From the NCBI GenBank assembly GCA_013400155.1, contig VXBM01000550.1:24242-88241 (forward strand): DNA of 64,000 nucleotides, read 5' to 3'. How positions within the stretch are numbered: position 1 is the stretch's first letter; each line of letters starts with the position of its first letter. The notes under the pieces are model-generated. The model was not told the origin of the DNA. It made no database searches and was given only the letters and a program-made list of their open reading frames with translations. The stretch is from Helopsaltes ochotensis (lineage: Eukaryota; Chordata; Aves; Passeriformes; Locustellidae). Below, piece by piece: positions 1-10,987 of this stretch. The position numbers were made by a program, and so were the translations under genes.

Positions 1-2129
1 ACCTTCTCCAGCACAATAAATAGTCTCATGGAACCTACTTCAACTAAAGCATGTGAATAGAATAATTTCCTCAAATTACTGTCTTCAACTCTAATATAAT
101 TTGCTGGTGATAAAAGGTTCTTTAGTGTAATAACTATTAATTGCATTGCCCTGTCCTCTCTCTCACCTGAATCTTATCTTTCCCAGAGTGAGAGTCCTTA
201 TTTATTTACAGCTTAATTTATATTGAATCCTGTGCCTGAGAATCCTTGAACCCATCAAGCTTACAGCACTTGTGTTGTCACGCTGCCAGCCCCATTTCAG
301 GTGAATTCAGGCTGAGTTTCCTGGAGCAACCTGCTCTGCTTACTAGAATGTCTAGAAAAGGCAAGAGAAAACCGCAGCAAATTTAGAAGGATGCAGAGCA
401 TCCTGTCATTTCTGTTACTCACTGCTGCTGAATTCACTACCTGCTCTATATGACCTCTGAACACGTTAGCGACTGCGTGGTAGTTCCTCACGTCACAGGG
501 AGACATATGGTGACACAAAGGTCTGTGTGCTGCCACTCAGTTTCTCTGTGAAAGCCACATCTGGATTGTTATGGGGATTGTTATGGGGAGTGATCAGAAG
601 GATACAAACTGCACATTTATTTCATCCCATTCTTTTGTTTAAAAAGCACGAATGTATGAGTCATCCTTTGGCTCTTTGCACTTCATTTCATTCATAAATA
701 CCAATGTTGGCATATTAGTAAAAATATAACACTGAAACCTCAGCTGATGCATCTTGCTTTGTCTATCACACACCTTATTATAATAGTCTTTTGGCTGTGT
801 TTATCTTCTAATACTCCTTGATTTTATTGCAAGGTAGTTTAAGATTTTAGTCTAAGTTTATGATGTGACTGTGGGAGAATAAAGAAGTATACCAGTGTTT
901 CTCTAAATGAGGCATCATGGCAGTCAGAGTGTGTGCTACAATGCCTTAAAGTGGCTCATCTCTGAAGTTCTGTAATTTGGGTGCACTGTGTATTACAGGT
1001 TAATCCCCAGTACACACAAACCAATTCTCCAATTTAAACCTCATTATTTCCTGTCACTTTGTTTTAAACTGCAACCACTGCAAGGCCAAAGCTGTGCCTG
1101 TTGTCTACTGTCATTTACTTTATATATGGAGACACTGAGAGTTATTTGTTGACCTTTGAAGTAAAATGTCGAGCTCCTTTAATATTCTTTCATTTCAGAT
1201 GATGAGGAATACCACTGAGAGTGCTCAGTCAGTCCCACGTGACTCATGTCCTCCCTGGTAATGAGGCTAAGTGGCAGTGGTGACCCCTAATGTTAGGGAG
1301 CGGCGGAGTGCCTGCTCCAGCATGTCTGTAGGGCTACACCACCCTGTAACACGAAGGGAGTTAGTTTCTGCTTCTTTTTCTCTGAAATAAAGGTAGCTCA
1401 GCCTCCACTAAAGTTGCTGCTACATTGGAATGATTACTATCCATGAATTGGGTATTTTGTTTCTTTATATGAAAAATATTACTGTGCAATATTATGACAC
1501 AATACAAAGCATTGTAGTATTATTGAAAGGAAAATTTTACTAAAGGCTAGCTTATACCTTACAGTTTGGTCACGTGTATAAGTAAGCCAACCTGAGGAAA
1601 GATAATAGGAGTCCTAAAAATTAAGAGCATTTGGGCAACATTTACTCTTATAATCTAGTATATAAAAGTACCTGCCTTCAGAATATAAGGTAGAGCTCTT
1701 CAGGCTAAGACATTTGAGATAAAAAACTACTTAGCACTCCGACCTCTGATCCAACAGAGCACTTGAGCAATGCTTAAATTCAGAGTCGTGGCTGACTTTA
1801 TTGGATCTGCTGGTAGGCTCAAAGTCAAGCACACTTTGACGTGCTGTACCATGTAGGGATAGGCAGTGTGCACTGCGTGCCACCCTGTGGAACAGAAAAC
1901 ACTGCAGTGCTGCAGCCCATCAGAAAAATTGTAGCTGCTTCAGTCACAGTTGTAAAAAAATACCACCCACTTTCAGCAGAATGGATATTTTCTCCTATCC
2001 ACAGGAAATAATGTAAGAAGACAAGTTTAGTCTGAGCTAAGTACCCTCTATGAATCACAAAGGCTCCCCCAAATCCTCATCATTTTCAATATAAAATTAA
2101 TCACAGATGGAAAGTTGTATTTTAATCCT
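1..2129. other. Non-coding AT-rich unique sequence
   Basis: I see no gene here. All frames are short and have no family resemblance. A 12-bp unit GGATTGTTATGG occurs twice in tandem at 563-586. A pyrimidine tract ending in CAG at about 1198, followed by sequence running to a GGTAATG at 1257, resembles a mini-exon but is too short and unsupported to call. The stretch around 1237-1360 is slightly richer in CpG than its surroundings. Confidence 0.6.
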
Positions 2130-2818
2130 TGGACATTGGTTTTGAAGGAAACATGCAGCTCTTTCCATCCACACCTAGGAGTGCTGTTCAACAGTTGGAC
2201 AAACATGAGCCAGCAGCGTGCCCAAGTCTGGATCAGAAATAGTGTGGCCACCAGGACTAGGGCAGTGAACATGACTCTGTACTTGGCACTGGTCAGGCCA
2301 CACCTCAACTCCTGTGTTTAGTTTTGGGCCCCTTACTACAAGGAAAACATTGAGGTGCTGGAGTGTGTCCAGAGAAGGGCAATGAAGCAGGTGAAGAGTC
2401 TGGAACATAAGTCTTATGAGGAGCTGGATGAAGGAGTTGAGTTTGTTAAGCCTGGACAAGAGAAGGAAATTGTGGTGAGGTAGGGGTTGGCCTCTTCACC
2501 AGGCAGCTAGTGATAGGACAAGGGGAATGGCCTCAAGGTGCTCAAGATGAGGTTCAGGTTGGACAATAGGAAAAATTTCTTCACTGAAAGAAGAATAAAT
2601 AAATACTGAAACAGTATTTATTAAATACTGTTGAATATTGAAACAGTCCCCCCAAGGAAGTGGTAGAGTCACCATTCTTGGAAGTGCTCAAAATACGAGT
2701 AGAAATGACACTTTGCTGTATGATTTAGTGGGCATGGTGGTGTTTGGCCAAAGGCTGGACTTAATGACCTTGGAGGTCTTTTTCTACCTTAAATAAGTTT
2801 ATGAATCTATGATCTATG
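2130..2818 (+). mobile_element. CR1 LINE fragment, 3' end (truncated, decayed)
   Basis: This is a 5'-truncated CR1 non-LTR retrotransposon in + orientation. It begins inside the reverse-transcriptase ORF. The frame at about 2180-2321 reads as a CR1 reverse-transcriptase tail (MSQQRAQVWIRNSV, then LYLALVRPHL) before a stop. It continues through the usual conserved blocks (GTCCAGAGAAGGGCAA, GGAAAAATTTCTTCACTGAAAG, ACTTAATGACCTTGGAGGTC) and ends with the octamer tail GAATCTATGATCTATG at 2803-2818. Against the family consensus as I know it, about 30 bp are missing near 2224, and an AT-rich insertion with an inverted repeat lies at about 2590-2645. Stops and small indels show it is dead. Confidence 0.92.
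2598..2622. repeat. 11-bp inverted repeat inside CR1 insertion
   Basis: AATAAATACTG (2598-2608) and CAGTATTTATT (2612-2622) are perfect reverse complements separated by AAA. They sit in an AT-rich segment that replaces the expected CR1 text between the 'ttcactgaaag' block and the 'ggaagtggt' block. The motif TACTGAAACAGT recurs as TATTGAAACAGT about 30 bp downstream, which suggests local template slippage. Confidence 0.8.
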
Positions 2819-4060
2819 TGAGAAGTACTGTTGGAATTGAATGTTTGGCCACCGGCTGGGTAGAAACTTCTGTCTGATCACAAAGCTGTTACCACAGATA
2901 CTTGCATTCATATCCTTGCAGCAGGGTTGGAGACTGAGTGGACTATGAGGTCCTGTACTGTGTTCTAACACTTTTTGACCCAGCCTCCCTCAAAATGGAT
3001 CTAGTGATGTGAACTTTGGACTATAACACATGAATCTAAACTTTGGCACCAATCTTCAAAGATATTTTGTCACCTATCTACTACAGAAATCAATGGAAGC
3101 TGGCTACCTAAATAGTAATTAAGTGTGCATGTATCTCTGAGGATCTGTGCCTTCGATCTCAAAATATGTCAGTTCAGTCATTACAAGCTGTACATTTACT
3201 TTAAAAAATATATAAGTTATAAATTAAGGATCAGATTAATTAATAGTGGCATTATAACTGTAGAAAAGCAAAGAGACTGATAGCCCTGACAAAGAAACTA
3301 GAAAGGATAATGGATTTAATGGCATGTGTTCTAATGGAAAAAAATAACCTATTACATGAGTCTGTCATATCTGAAAAAAATGTGGCTACCATTTACAGTT
3401 CATATAGGGACGAAAAGGTTTATATACCAGCAGTATATAAATCACTGAAAAGAGTAAGTTGAGATCCTTATAGTAGCAGTGATATATTTTTCCTTGTGGA
3501 AGCCTTAGCCCAATTTTGTATCTACAGAATCTCTCTCTAACACAAGGGTCTGGCATATCTCAAACACCCAGTGCTGGGGAAGGATGTATCCTGAATGGAG
3601 ACACTCAGTGTCTTTGAGCAAACAGCTATTGAGGAACAAGCATGAAACCTTCCTGTACTACTGGGTAACTCAGAGATCTCATAATTTAACTTACTAGACT
3701 GCCATGGTTGTGATTTAAAGTATGGTAAGGACAGAGAACCTAAATCAAGAATGAGAATTCGACACGTGGGCAGTGAGCTAGGAAGTTAAACATTCGTAGT
3801 GCAGATATCTCTCATGTGGGAATTCACACGTGTGCTAACCACTGAGCTGGCTACTAAAATGAAGAACAGGTGGTTTCTTTCTTCTTCATCATCCCCTTTC
3901 TCTTTTTTGGACCTCCTTGAGGAAATTTGATTGAGTTCAGAGCCATTGAGGCTAAGATGCTTCTGGCTGTGTATACAAGTAAAAATGTAGGAGCTTTTTT
4001 TTATTAGGACCATGGTGTTAAAATTTTGAGCATGGCAGTTAGCACCTCAGCTCCTCTTTG
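2819..4060. other. Non-coding AT-rich unique sequence
   Basis: No gene, RNA gene or recognisable mobile element was seen. The open frames are short and show no familiar motif. Confidence 0.6.
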
Positions 4061-4285
4061 GTCATATAATTATATAATGGTTTGGAAGGGACCTTTGAAG
4101 GTCATCTGGTCCAGTAATGAGCAAGGACAACCTTCAGTAGTTCAGGTTGCCTAGAGCCCCATCCAACATGACCTTGATTATTTCCTGGTACTACTCATCT
4201 ACAGCCTTTCAGGGGAACCTGTTCCACTGTCTCACCATCCTCATTGTAAAAAAATTTTTCCTTGTACCTAGTCTGATGTTGGAGA
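4061..4285 (-). mobile_element. CR1 LINE fragment, 3' end, reverse orientation
   Basis: Read on the + strand this is the complement of a CR1 3' end. A degenerate tail (ATATAATTATATAATGG) is followed by TTTGGAAGGGACCTTTGAAGG, TCATCTGGTCCAG and a TGTTCCACTGTCTCACCATC block. It then reaches CTCATTGTAAAAAAATTTTTCC and CTTGTACCTAGTCTG. Resemblance fades after about 4285. It is diverged, non-coding and contains no intact ORF. Confidence 0.88.
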
Positions 4286-6519
4286 ACAAAAGCCTATAGA
4301 AATCCCACTCCAAAACTTGATGATGCTGAACAATCACTGCTCAGCAATTTCTACATGCTGCAGGATGATACTGTGACCTCTGAAGCGTCTCTGGGCTCTC
4401 ACTGTCATGCCAGCTGTCATACTGCAGGCATCATACCCGTGTCAGTACAACATAATCTCAAAGATATGATGCACTGATTTGGCTAAATTGCTTTTAGAAG
4501 CATGTTTGCATTTTCAGGTATGTCTGTGCTAACTAGGTACTCTTCACCTATGCTGCCCTGTGCAGCACAGGCATGTACTTGTGCTGGATCCCTTTGTAGA
4601 CCTAGTTTTCAGTGCTATCTTAAGAGGTTTTTTTGCTACTTCCCCAATTCTGATTTCTTAATTATGCTATGCATGCAAGTATGGTGGAGGAAGTAAGTAA
4701 ATTCCAGAAATAAATATAACTCTATATGATGTAACTGCTACATGAATCTAGAGTCAAACTGATATAGAATGAAATTAGTGAGACTTAAGGACATATGGAG
4801 TTTCATCATGATTAGAAGCAGGAAGTACATGGCGAGGTCTGATGGCTGTGAATATTCTCAGCTTGCTGTTAAACATCCCAATTGCATTTGTTTTGCAAGT
4901 CCAAAAGTTGCAATAAAAATAAAAATACAAAAGAAAAGAAGGGTTCTCAATTATAGTAAAACTAATGATCTTGGTTTCATATCCCCATGGCTTTTGATTG
5001 AAGGTGCTGGATAGTGAAGAAGTGTCTAAGGAGCAAAGTGCTGATAGTGCCAGGTGATGATTAAGCGCATGGTTCTGTTTGGGAATGGAGGGTGGGAATG
5101 CACAACAAGAAGAATTGTTACCAAGCCCTCCCCTTGTTCTGGGCTGCTGAGTGGGGAGCAGCCCTCAGGCAAAGGTTAGAGCAGCCCTGAGGCTGCTTTG
5201 CTAAGTAGACAGATCCCTCTGCAAGTGCAAGATTACTCCCAAAAGAATGTTATTGACTGTTCTGTTCAATTTGGTTTTAAATGATTCATGTACTAATTGA
5301 GCTTTTACTACTTACCAGCTGAAAATATCATTTGACCTGCCTGTTAGGGAACTCAGTGTTGTTCCAGTGTCCTGACAATTGTCACTGTGTAATTGACCAC
5401 CACCACCAAAAAACAAACAAGTGCCTGCAGAGCGAATTGTGCTGATTGAATTTGCTAGGTGAGTGTGCTTGGATAAATATCATGCTGCAGCTTATTTTTT
5501 CAAGAAACAAAACTACCAAATGCTTCAAGGCACCGAAGCAAATGGGCAGAAACCAGAATCTAGCACATTGTTCAAATGTCATGGTTCATGCTAATAATAG
5601 AAGAAAAAAATAGTCAGACAACTGCATATGATCTTCTTCATAACTATCTACTAAACACCAGAATACTTGAAAGATGGGGTAACCAAGGAACAGACACTTA
5701 AAGCATCCCTGCCAGAATCACTCCAACACATATGCAGTTGACTGGTGGGGCTGTATTTTCTGTGAGTATATACTGACTGAAAGGACACCTTTTTTTTCCC
5801 TCCAAACAAGATGTTTGGCACAGATCCTTTTCTTTCCAGTACTTATTTATATTTTCCAAGAGAGTAGGTTTGTATTGGTCTCCCAAATAACAACAAAATG
5901 TAGTACCACTAAACTAGCCTTTAAAACCTCAGTGTGCAGGGAGATGGCAGATGTCATCTAGTGGTTGTCCAGAAGTACTATGGGGGCAGTTGTTGAAATA
6001 ATTATACAGAAGGGACTAACTAAAAAAGCATTTTCATAATGTTCTGACATCTTTCCCTATTCTTTCTCCAGAAAGAAAGGCAAATTTTTAGCCTTGAGAG
6101 AAAAGACGTATTGGATATATGAAACCCTATTCAAAATCTGACTTGAAGATTCATGAGCACTGAGAGATCTTGGGTTTAGCTTTGAATAGCATGAGGCTTT
6201 CTCTGGTTTTCTTTTTGCTTATTTGGGATAGGGGTTTTTTGCACATTTTATTATTTGTGTAATTTCTCTATTTAGAGTACAAAGAGGAGTCAGGGCACTG
6301 ATATGATGTATATGAGGCAAAATTGTCTGTGAAAAAACTGAAGGACCAAGTGCTCAGTGGAAAGAGAGCACTGCTGTGGTTCTGTCACTTGTTGCAACTA
6401 CAAATGCATCAGGAGAGGATATTGTCAGAAGTCAGCTTGTCTCTAGGGCTGATTGTGGTGGCTCCTGAGCCATCCACAGATGATGTTGCTCTCCCATGGT
6501 GAGTTTTCAGCCTTTAGGC
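4286..6519. other. Non-coding unique sequence
   Basis: No gene was seen. A small GC-richer patch at 5070-5220 holds an 8-bp inverted repeat, GGGCTGCT (5141-5148) with AGCAGCCC (5157-5164), and two near-copies of GAGCAGCCCT(C/G)AGGC. The rest is AT-rich with only random short frames. Confidence 0.6.
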
Positions 6520-6639
6520 TGTTCCAGTTGTGACAGTTCCTCTGGGGAAGTCTCCCTAGGAGATTGCCTTTAGGTTAGGGTGATCAGAGTGTTGCACCCC
6601 CATGGAGATTTACAACATAAGGTCAATTTTTTACTCCCT

Positions 6640-6738
6640 ATTGGTTGTTTCCCCAGTTCCTGGTTTTTACCCATGTTGATTGGTTCTTTTTCAATTTCTT
6701 TCCTGATTGGTCCTTTTCCCAATTCCTCTCCCTATTGG
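6640..6738 (+). promoter_or_regulatory. Four ATTGG (inverted CCAAT) boxes in LTR U3
   Basis: ATTGG occurs at 6640-6644, 6679-6683, 6706-6710 and 6734-6738, spaced 39, 27 and 28 bp. All are upstream of the TATA box. ATTGG/CCAAT is the NF-Y core site, and repeats at roughly two to four helical turns are typical of NF-Y-driven LTR promoters. Binding is inferred. Confidence 0.6.
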
Positions 6739-6770
6739 CCAAGTTGTGTAACCACACCCTCTGGCTTCCC

Positions 6771-6777
6771 TATATAA
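6771..6777 (+). promoter_or_regulatory. TATA box of the solo LTR
   Basis: TATATAA lies 33 bp after the last ATTGG box and about 50 bp before the AATAAA. This spacing fits an LTR promoter whose R region starts near 6800. Confidence 0.65.
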
Positions 6778-6826
6778 TCCCTGCTTCCCTGACCTCTCTG
6801 GTTCTCCCCCCCTCTGGACTCCCACG

Positions 6827-6832
6827 AATAAA
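6827..6832 (+). terminator. Poly(A) signal of the solo LTR
   Basis: A canonical AATAAA is followed within 40 bp by the T/G-rich TTGCCTCTTTGTCTCCTGTG, a plausible downstream element. Confidence 0.65.
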
Positions 6833-6967
6833 GAAGGTTTCCTGAAGGCTGCGTCTTGCCTCTTTGTCTCCTGTGTCACCCAAAGGGGCAGTTGTGGCTT
6901 TGCTGCTTCGGCAGCTATCATGAAAGAGCTGATCATTCAAGGCAGGAGAGTGCCTGTGCCCAACAAG

Positions 6968-6985
6968 GTGCCTTTATAAAGGCAC
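6968..6985. repeat. 18-bp perfect palindrome
   Basis: GTGCCTTTATAAAGGCAC equals its own reverse complement with no spacer. It lies in the U5 or 3' part of the solo LTR. Its centre, TTTATAAA, is also TATA-like. Confidence 0.9.
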
Positions 6986-7108
6986 TTCAGGAGAGCAAGG
7001 TCGCGGCAACCCATCACTGCCTCCCGTCTGCGATAACCAGCAGCTGATAACCAGCAAACCAAGACCACCTCAGGACCAACAGCTTACTGTGATCTCCTAA
7101 CCCTTACA

Positions 7109-9570
7109 GGCTCATACATATTTTCTGTGAATGGGAAAAACTTTTATTTCTAGCCAGACTTTCAAAGTATCGTAAAATAGAGCTAGATGTGTACAATACT
7201 GCATTTGGCCTCATGCATTCTGCCAGCTTCAGTGGGAACTTCAGCAGGAGCCTATGGGTTTCAATATGAGACTGAGCTCCAGAGGAAGTTCATCTGACCC
7301 TCCAGGGGTTTATAGGAGCTGGACATGCCTTGGGAAACAGCATAGGCAAGATTTTTTATTCCTCTTCTAGAGGACAGAGGTCAGGAAATCATCTGGCCAC
7401 TGCTAAGTGACTGAACAGCCCTAGTTTGCATGTGTTGCTCAAACAGGTGATAAAGTCAAAATAAAGATTACATTAACTGCAGAATAGACACATTGAGATC
7501 AATCAGCTTAACATTTTGGCGTTAGGATACCTGAACTATAATCATGAGAATGTGTTTTTCTTGTATTAGGTCTCACACAAGTGACAAAAAAAACAATATA
7601 TGTTTTTCTTCCGAATAAACTGTATAAAATTACATTGAGACTTACAGGTATAATAATCTTACCAAGCACAGTAAAGGAAAAAAAACCAACCTCACAGAAA
7701 TTAAATGAGCAATTTTGAACCAGTTCAATGATCCCTTCATTTTATTATAACTCACATCACTTTCATAAAAGAAAATCACATTGTGAAGAACTGCCTCAGT
7801 AGAACACCCACCTAATTGTGTGTTTCAAAAAGATTTAAACCTGGGATTGAGTGATCTGATGAATCAAAGCTTTATATACCAGAGTGCTCCTGAGCATGCT
7901 AGCAAAACACTGGAAAAAGAATGTAAAAATATATTTGGTCACCCAAAAAACACTTTTTGTCTATTAAAAAAAGTCAGAAGTTATAAAAGTGAAGGGAATA
8001 AACAAGGTTTTTTTCTTTTATTTTTCTCAGGAAAAGGCAAAAAAGAATAAATGGGAATGAACAAGTTAATTTTAGAACAGCGGAAAGGATGAGTATGAAA
8101 ACAGTTCTCATGTTTCTTGGTGATTGGAAAATGGTATCAGAGGAGAGGAAGAAATCTGTATTTATTATCTTTGTAACCTATGGTAGTAAAATTAAAACAA
8201 GTTTTCCCTGAGGAAAAAGAGGAATTGCTCATGAGAGCAGGATATAATTTTTCTGTAAATACATTTGTCTCCCATCTCATCTCTCTGTGTGATGGCCACT
8301 TTTCATCTCTGGGGCTCAGCATGCTCCTTGGGTGCCTCCCTGGCTGGCCACCTTTGGGTGGTCCCACAGGTGAGGAGGGCTGTGGCAGTAGAGCGGCCAT
8401 GGACTGTCAGACCCTGCTGCAGCCCAGCATCCAGAAGAGCCCTTATGCAAGGCAAAATTATTCTTACTTCAAGCTTTGTTTAATATATTCTAAAAGTTTT
8501 TGAAACTGATGGAACTGTAACAATTAGGACAGTCCAGGATCTGTGGGATGCGTACAACCCCTGCCTACAGTTCTGCAGTATTTTTCTCTGACTTTGCACC
8601 TTAACCCAAACCTTAACCTCTGACAGTCTCCATTTTTCATATTCTTCCGACCAAAGATAATATGAAGATTTTTAAATTTTCTGCTTTTGATCTTTGACTC
8701 ATTCATGTTAAGGTGTCAGATGGATAATCTATTTTTTTCTTCTGTTGCAACCCAAAAGTATGATAAAAACTCTACAGGCCAGAGATTTGTAGAGGAGACG
8801 TATAAGAAATTGAGATGCCATATTTCTAACACGTAACACTCATAGACATCAATGCACAAATAATCCACAGCTCCAATTCACTTTAGTGGGACAACAGCAA
8901 AAGAGAAGCTAAAATCTGAGATTGCTAGAAAAAATTAGCTGTGCTGTATACTGATATTCAGATCCTTCAGAATTATATTTTTGACAGGAAATTTTATGAC
9001 TGTGTTGCAACTTTTTTAGACATTTATTTATTTTAAATGTCTATATTTGTAAGCTTATTTAAATGAAACATGAGATTATGGTACATACACATATGAGTTA
9101 AAGATGTATATATTTTTATGTTACATTGACCAACTGCTGTATGCACATAAAAACTGGTACAATGTTTTAGGAATTCTTAGCAGATTCAATTTTTTGGTTG
9201 TCTGTCAATTATGTAATAAATATTGAATTATTCCAGCTGTTTTATCAGTTTTAGGAAGAAATTGCCTCTTGCAGTATCATTTTACATCTTACACTAACTT
9301 AGACATCTAAAGTAATATAAATGTGTCTTCTTTCTTCCACAGAAACTCCAGCTTAGTATGCCATCTGAAGACACTATATTTTTGCCCTCAAAATCAGAAA
9401 AGTTTAGCACTCTATAGACTGTTACCTTAATTTACACACTGAACTAAACTCAAATTTGTGAGGATCATCAGGAAGGAACACAGGATACTTGAAACAGAGA
9501 AACTTCCTTCTGGCCTAGTAGTTTTGCAGTATGAGACCTTTCATTCCCATAACACTGTTCTTTGCAGAAA
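7109..9570. other. Non-coding AT-rich unique sequence
   Basis: No gene was seen. A GC-richer patch at 8280-8450 is open in two + frames, but these match no family and lack splice or promoter context. A 10-bp inverted repeat with a 7-nt spacer (9017-9026 with 9034-9043) is within chance expectation for such AT-rich sequence. Confidence 0.6.
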
Positions 9571-10278
9571 AAGATATAAAACAATATTCTTGGTATTCAG
9601 GAGCGTATATTGAAATGTAAAAAATCCTCTCTTGGTTGTTAGATCTTGCACACTACAAATACAGCAGTCACAATGTCTGTGAAGATCTAAGTGACCACAT
9701 TACACTTCACTTGTACAGCTGAATTATATATATATATATATTTAAAATTAAAATCAAAAAGTTCACCAATGATTGCTTTTTTGTATCATTGAACTTCCTG
9801 GCCAGTTTCCACAACTTAGACTTTGGGGTTAAATCTGATCATTTCAGGCACAAAGAGAAAGGGGCAGATTGGACACCTCACAGAAGAAAAAGCTGATACA
9901 GCAGTAGTGTACAAATATAGCGAGATTCAAAAATGACCTTCATAGAAAGTGTCACAAAATAAATGTATAGATTATTAAATTGTGAAATCCCAGAAAAAAT
10001 ACCAGTTCCTTTAAATTTCTCACAGAACTGAATTTCCATAGATATTCTTGGGGTTGTTTTATATTTGTTTGTGTTGTGACAGATAAATAAATTATAAAAG
10101 AGAGGCCTCACAAAATCAGGCCTGTTCTGCTAAATTGCCAAAGTTAGCCTGTCACTTCTTCTAAGTAATTTGTAAGTTCCCATGCAAAAACAATCTTGGT
10201 ATGAAAATTTGTTAGCATAAAAACCTATTCTTGGATTGAAAAACAAATGGACCTTCAATAACAAGGGATTTGTCCCAT
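9571..10278 (+). repeat. 708-bp tandem duplication, copy 1
   Basis: This copy begins AAGATATAAAACAATATTC and ends TTTGTCCCAT immediately before a single N. It matches 10280-10987 base for base at a constant offset of 709, apart from two substitutions (C versus T at 10106/10815, G versus C at 10120/10829). The internal (TA)n tract at 9725-9741 has the same length in both copies. It has no coding content. The small minus-strand frames simply repeat in both copies. Confidence 0.97.
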
Positions 10279-10279
10279 N
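10279..10279. other. Single-N assembly join
   Basis: One N separates the two copies of the 708-bp duplication. A lone N at exactly the copy junction points to a contig join rather than a natural breakpoint. Confidence 0.9.
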
Positions 10280-10987
10280 AAGATATAAAACAATATTCTT
10301 GGTATTCAGGAGCGTATATTGAAATGTAAAAAATCCTCTCTTGGTTGTTAGATCTTGCACACTACAAATACAGCAGTCACAATGTCTGTGAAGATCTAAG
10401 TGACCACATTACACTTCACTTGTACAGCTGAATTATATATATATATATATTTAAAATTAAAATCAAAAAGTTCACCAATGATTGCTTTTTTGTATCATTG
10501 AACTTCCTGGCCAGTTTCCACAACTTAGACTTTGGGGTTAAATCTGATCATTTCAGGCACAAAGAGAAAGGGGCAGATTGGACACCTCACAGAAGAAAAA
10601 GCTGATACAGCAGTAGTGTACAAATATAGCGAGATTCAAAAATGACCTTCATAGAAAGTGTCACAAAATAAATGTATAGATTATTAAATTGTGAAATCCC
10701 AGAAAAAATACCAGTTCCTTTAAATTTCTCACAGAACTGAATTTCCATAGATATTCTTGGGGTTGTTTTATATTTGTTTGTGTTGTGACAGATAAATAAA
10801 TTATAAAAGAGAGGTCTCACAAAATCAGCCCTGTTCTGCTAAATTGCCAAAGTTAGCCTGTCACTTCTTCTAAGTAATTTGTAAGTTCCCATGCAAAAAC
10901 AATCTTGGTATGAAAATTTGTTAGCATAAAAACCTATTCTTGGATTGAAAAACAAATGGACCTTCAATAACAAGGGATTTGTCCCAT
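10280..10987 (+). repeat. 708-bp tandem duplication, copy 2
   Basis: This is the second copy of 9571-10278, 706/708 identical. It runs on without interruption into unique sequence (GAGAGTCAGTAAAAAG) after 10987. If the duplication is false, the real locus is the left flank ending at 9570 joined to one copy and then to 10988. Confidence 0.97.

Larger units (their letters stand above)
6520..7108 (+). mobile_element. Solo LTR of an endogenous retrovirus
   Basis: A segment of about 580 bp has LTR architecture. It begins TGTGACAG (6529; TGTTCCAG at 6520 is an alternative start) and ends CCCTTACA (7101-7108). A U3-like part holds four inverted CCAAT boxes and a TATATAA at 6771-6777. An AATAAA at 6827-6832 is followed by a T-rich, TGT-containing stretch as expected for the R/U5 boundary. 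No primer-binding site, gag, pol or env sequence adjoins it, so it is a solo LTR left by LTR-LTR recombination. No convincing target-site duplication was found (AGGCT flanks at 6516 and 7108, off-register), so the exact borders are uncertain. The family (ERVK or ERVL type) could not be set by eye. Confidence 0.75.

Noticed and set aside
1199..1256. Possible 58-bp mini-exon (TTTCAG acceptor, GGTAATG donor)
   Set aside because: It is too short, with weak signals that are common by chance and no neighbouring exon.
2048..2459. Overlapping + and - frames with reverse-transcriptase resemblance
   Set aside because: They are remnants of a dead CR1 and its antisense, not a host gene.
8180..8503. 107-codon + frame
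   Set aside because: No motif, promoter or splice context was found, and an overlapping alternative frame is equally open.
9017..9043. 10-bp inverted repeat, 7-nt spacer
   Set aside because: Several such AT-rich repeats are expected by chance in 64 kb.
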